Assembly: GCA_014584605.1 (NCBI GenBank)
Contig: JACTMO010000020.1
Span: 1 to 34,376 of the forward strand
Reading direction: 5' to 3'
DNA from: Bacteroidota bacterium
GTDB lineage: Bacteria; Bacteroidota; Bacteroidia; Flavobacteriales_F; PHOS-HE28
Length of the DNA stretch: 34,376 bases
Shown: piece by piece, positions 31,926 through 34,376 of the stretch
How positions within the stretch are numbered: the stretch's first letter is position 1
Layout: each line of letters opens with the position of its first letter
Position numbers and translations under genes: made by a program
Notes under the pieces: model-generated
Seen by the model: the letters and a program-made list of their open reading frames with translations, nothing else
Told to the model about the DNA's origin: nothing
The model's database searches: none

Positions 31926-33347
31926 ATGCGGATCGGACCGCTGGCTTCGGTCGTGCTCCTGGTCGCAATGCCCGGTCCCGCCGCGCATGGCCAGGCCATC
32001 GATACCGTGCTGCTCACCGAGCAGGCCTTCGTGCATCACCCCTTCGTGTACTCCACCTTCGCGGCGCTGATCGACCGTTCGGACCGGCCGTTCCTGTATG
32101 CGGCAGGTGTGGAGCACGGCCTGCGCACCTACGACATCTCCGACCCGGCGGCCCCCGTGGAGGTCGATGTGCTGTGGCCGCCCGCCTTCGGTGGGCTCAA
32201 ACCCACCAACATCCATCAGGACGGCGACCTGTTGTACGTGAGCCTCGGCGGTTTCCAGGGCGTGACACAGGCGGCCGGGCTGGCCGTGCTGGACATCGCC
32301 GACCCCGCGAACGCCGCCGTGCTCGACCAGTGGGACAGTGCGGCCTTCACCTCGGGCAGCGCCATCGTGCGGGTGCGCAACGGCTTCGCCTACCTGGGCG
32401 CCATGCGCGAGGGCCTGGTGGTGCTGGACGTGAACGACCCCGCGGACATCCGCTTCGTCTCCTCCTTCCAGCCGGACACGACCTGGCCCGGCCTGGTGAA
32501 CTACCCGCCCAATGCGCGGGGCATGGACTTCAAGGGCGATACGCTGCTGCTGGCTTACGATGCCGGTGCCCTGCGCGCCATCGCCATCGACGACCCGACG
32601 GACCTGGTGGAGGTGGACCGGTACCTCAACCCGTTGCAGCCTGCCGCCACACCCTGCGCCTACAACAACGTGCGCGTGGTCGGCGATGTGTGTTACGTGA
32701 CCACGGACTTCTGCGGCTTCGAGGCGGTGGACATCCGCAACGCCACCGCCATGCAGCAGCTCGCGTGGGTGAACCCGTGGAACTGCAACGGCGGGTCGTG
32801 GTTCGGCAGCGATGGCCACGCCAACGAGCTCATCCCCGCCGCCGGCGACAGCCTGCTCTTCGTCAATGGCGGCGACAGCGAAGTGCTGGTCTATGACATC
32901 ACCGAGCCGGTCACCCCGCGGCTCGTGGGCGGCTTCATCCATCCCAACGACAGTTCCGTCGCGTGGGGGGTGGATGTGCACGACAGCCTGATGGTGCTGA
33001 GCTACATCGACAACTCGCTCGTGTTCTGGCCGCCGCAGCCCTACTACGCCGACGATGGCGGCATCCAGCTGTTCACCTGGACCGTGGACCGGAGCACGGC
33101 GTTCCCCGACCCCGGCAGGGACCGTTCGTGGCAGGTGTGGCCCAACCCGACCCAGGGCCCGCTGAACATCGCGTTGGAAGGCGTGGCACAGGCGGTGGTC
33201 CGCGACCACCTCGGCCGCGTGCTGTGGCAGGGGCGTGTGCAAGGACCCCGCGCACGGATCGACCTGCCCCGGCCCGCACCGGGATCGTACCTTGTGGAAC
33301 TCATCACCCCACAAGGACGGAACGTTCTCCGTGCCGTGGTGCAATGA
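31926..33347 (+). CDS. T9SS-exported LVIVD-repeat beta-propeller protein
   Basis: 473 residues. The signal peptide MRIGPLASVVLLVAMPGPAAHGQ is followed by a chain of beta-propeller blades with the LVIVD-like pattern (GLRTYDISDPAAPVEVD, GLAVLDIADPANAAVLD, GLVVLDVNDPADIRFVS, EVLVYDITEPVTPRLVG). Four cysteines cluster in the third quarter (TPCAYNN, VGDVCYVTTDFCGFE, WNCNGGS) and may form disulfides. The C-terminus (WQVWPNPTQGPLNIAL, GSYLVELITPQGRNVL) is a T9SS type A sorting domain, so the protein is exported by the T9SS. Function is unknown. It is followed 10 nt later by the truncated MGMT gene. Confidence 0.87.
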   Translation: MRIGPLASVVLLVAMPGPAAHGQAIDTVLLTEQAFVHHPFVYSTFAALIDRSDRPFLYAAGVEHGLRTYDISDPAAPVEVDVLWPPAFGGLKPTNIHQDGDLLYVSLGGFQGVTQAAGLAVLDIADPANAAVLDQWDSAAFTSGSAIVRVRNGFAYLGAMREGLVVLDVNDPADIRFVSSFQPDTTWPGLVNYPPNARGMDFKGDTLLLAYDAGALRAIAIDDPTDLVEVDRYLNPLQPAATPCAYNNVRVVGDVCYVTTDFCGFEAVDIRNATAMQQLAWVNPWNCNGGSWFGSDGHANELIPAAGDSLLFVNGGDSEVLVYDITEPVTPRLVGGFIHPNDSSVAWGVDVHDSLMVLSYIDNSLVFWPPQPYYADDGGIQLFTWTVDRSTAFPDPGRDRSWQVWPNPTQGPLNIALEGVAQAVVRDHLGRVLWQGRVQGPRARIDLPRPAPGSYLVELITPQGRNVLRAVVQ

Positions 33348-33357
33348 TCGTGTGGAC

Positions 33358-33555
33358 ATGGGGAATGGTCATTCCGCACGCAAGCAGGTCCGCGACGGAG
33401 CCGTGCAGCAGCGCGCCTTCTTCGCCGACGTGATGGACGTGGTGCGCGAGGTGCCCCGGGGGCGGGTGACGAGCTATGGCGCCATCGCACGCTACCTCGG
33501 AGCCGCGCAAAGCGCGGCCCCGATGAGGGCAGTCCTGTTCATCGCTGGGCGATGA
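33358..33555 (+). pseudogene. Truncated MGMT-family (alkyltransferase-like) DNA-binding domain
   Basis: 65 residues from the ATG at 33358 (a GTG at 33352 is an alternative). RAFFADVMDVVREVPRGRVTSYGAIARYLGAAQSA is a clear match to the start of the MGMT/ATL DNA-binding domain, where the helix-turn-helix recognition helix would follow. The expected continuation (an Arg finger region such as RMVGWAL and then the PxHRV motif) is missing: the frame changes to APMRAVLFIAGR and stops at 33555. About 40-50 residues are lost. The breakpoint, near 33510, coincides with two small hairpins. Full-length relatives flip or sense O6-alkylguanine. This copy is unlikely to work. Confidence 0.75.
33502..33555. 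repeat. Two adjacent palindromes at the MGMT truncation point
   Basis: GCCGCGC (33502-33508) pairs with GCGCGGC (33512-33518) around AAA, and TCATCG (33539-33544) pairs with CGATGA (33550-33555) around CTGGG. A further 8-bp inverted repeat, CGATGAGG (33521-33528) with CCTCATCG (33590-33597), spans 77 bp. They may be the remains of a rearrangement or a small palindromic element, or a terminator. Confidence 0.4.
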
Positions 33556-33591
33556 GTTTGACAGCGGCCATGATCCTGGTCCCTGTGTTCC

Positions 33592-34376
33592 TCATCGTCC
33601 TCCTGGTCGCAGCACGATCCGCGCGTGCCCGCTGCGGCCAGCCTCGGTGCGCACCCGTACGGCATAGACCCCGGCGGCCTGGCCGGTGAGGTCCAGCACG
33701 GCGGGGCGACTGGCAACCCGCTGCACCCGCACCACCCGGCCCTGCGCATCCACCACCTGCAAGGTGGCCGGACCGATCGCCTCCGGCAGCTCCACCCGCA
33801 CCGGACCGTGGCTGGGATTGGGCACCACCCGTTGCCGATGGGGTCTTGCACCATGCCGGTAGAATTGTGGAAATTGTATTGCAGCCAACTGTCATAGTAG
33901 TTGCCACATCCTCCACCAGTAAAGTGATCGTTGATCACGGTGCCATCCTCATCCAACAAGGCTATACCACTTCTTGGCTGTCCATCCACCTGGAAAAAAT
34001 TGCCGTGAAGAACGATGCGCCCATCCGGCAACAACGTATGAGCGAGGCCGTTGAAATCACCATCTACCTCGTTCGGCGCACTCAGGTCATTGTTGAACGA
34101 GGGGTCCAATGTGCCGTCAGGCATCAAACGCAGTAACTGCAATGTGTCTGACTGACCAGTACGCTTCAAATAGCCCGAAACCAGTATGCGTCCATCCGCC
34201 AACGTCGTGAAGGTTCTCGCCTCCCCCCAGGTCAGATCCGTTTGAAAGGTGGTATCACGTTCTCCGTCGGGGTGTATCCTGAAGATGTGCTCGCACGGTT
34301 GCCCTTCGTACTCGGTGATGAACCCGCTGCACAGGAACTTGCCATCGGGTTGCTGCTCTATCTCGTAGATGGGGCC
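33592..34376 (-). pseudogene. Delta-60 repeat protein with T9SS sorting domain, frameshifted (5' end outside window)
   Basis: Reading from the right edge, the frame through 34376-33840 encodes delta-60 (WD40-like) repeats (QPDGKFLCSGFITEYEG, TTLADGRILVSGY, LMPDGTLDPSFNND, LLPDGRIVLHGNF). Near 33830 the frame must shift to reach a high-GC T9SS type A sorting domain (VVPNPSHGPVRVELP, GVYAVRVRTEAGRSG) that ends at 33592. Adding one G to the GGG at 33830-33828 (minus strand) would join them as IGNGVVPNPSHG, so one base seems to be missing. The delta-60 part has lower GC (47-57% in three lines I counted) than its own tail (73% in one counted line). The break could be a real mutation, a sequencing error or a recombination scar; see findings. 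Confidence 0.75.

Noticed and set aside
33502-33597. Insertion sequence end or mobile element
   Set aside because: No transposase or target duplication is visible; the inverted repeats are short. Kept only as a palindrome observation.

Overview
The window looks like chromosomal DNA from a high-GC member of the Bacteroidota, most likely a Flavobacteriales-type lineage. Four points support this. Several proteins carry type IX secretion (T9SS) sorting domains. A DUF6089/PorG-like gene sits between nadK and uppS. TonB-dependent receptors, DUF5689 and VCBS/ASPIC proteins are present. Most genes are preceded by the Bacteroidota -7 element TAnnTTTG, often in the local form TAnnTTCG, instead of a Shine-Dalgarno sequence. 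I see no rRNA, tRNA, insertion sequence, phage or CRISPR array.

Layout. 1-2432 (minus) is the 5' part of a large secreted protein with near-identical Ig-like repeats; its 3' end lies outside the window. 2616-7811 (plus) holds a TonB-dependent receptor, a DUF5689 lipoprotein and a T9SS-exported OB-fold protein. It ends at a perfect 24-bp hairpin shared with a convergent secreted endonuclease/exonuclease/phosphatase (7882-8934, minus). 8984-10467 (minus) is an alpha/beta hydrolase plus pdxJ. 10525-18426 (plus) is a housekeeping and envelope run: CBS protein, nadK, porG-like, uppS, bamA, two Skp/OmpH chaperones and murI. 18413-21998 (minus) is a putative metal-handling operon: HYC_CC_PP-like protein, TonB receptor, HMA protein and gamma-carbonic anhydrase-like protein. 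22098-25343 holds an Nfu-type Fe-S scaffold, a LuxE-like acyl-protein synthetase (minus), a lipoprotein and an orphan histidine kinase. 25321-31128 (minus) holds a VCBS/ASPIC lipoprotein, a secreted DRGH nuclease with a C-terminal OB-like domain, and a glycosyltransferase. 31211-33555 (plus) holds trmB, a T9SS beta-propeller protein and a truncated MGMT-family gene. 33592-34376 (minus) is a frameshifted delta-60 repeat protein that runs off the right edge.

How the genes work together. The central block builds the cell envelope: UppS and MurI for peptidoglycan precursors, BamA and the OmpH chaperones for outer-membrane proteins, and PorG for the T9SS that exports several of the proteins encoded nearby. 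The two TonB receptor loci look like two nutrient-acquisition modules. One is next to a secreted nuclease and may use nucleic acid or phosphodiester substrates. The other is next to cysteine-rich metal-binding proteins.

The most unusual observations are a set of genes whose start codon lies only 5-7 nt after the -7 promoter element, which predicts leaderless mRNAs, and the right-hand end. There an MGMT-family gene is truncated beside small palindromes, and a T9SS protein shows a frameshift where its base composition changes abruptly.
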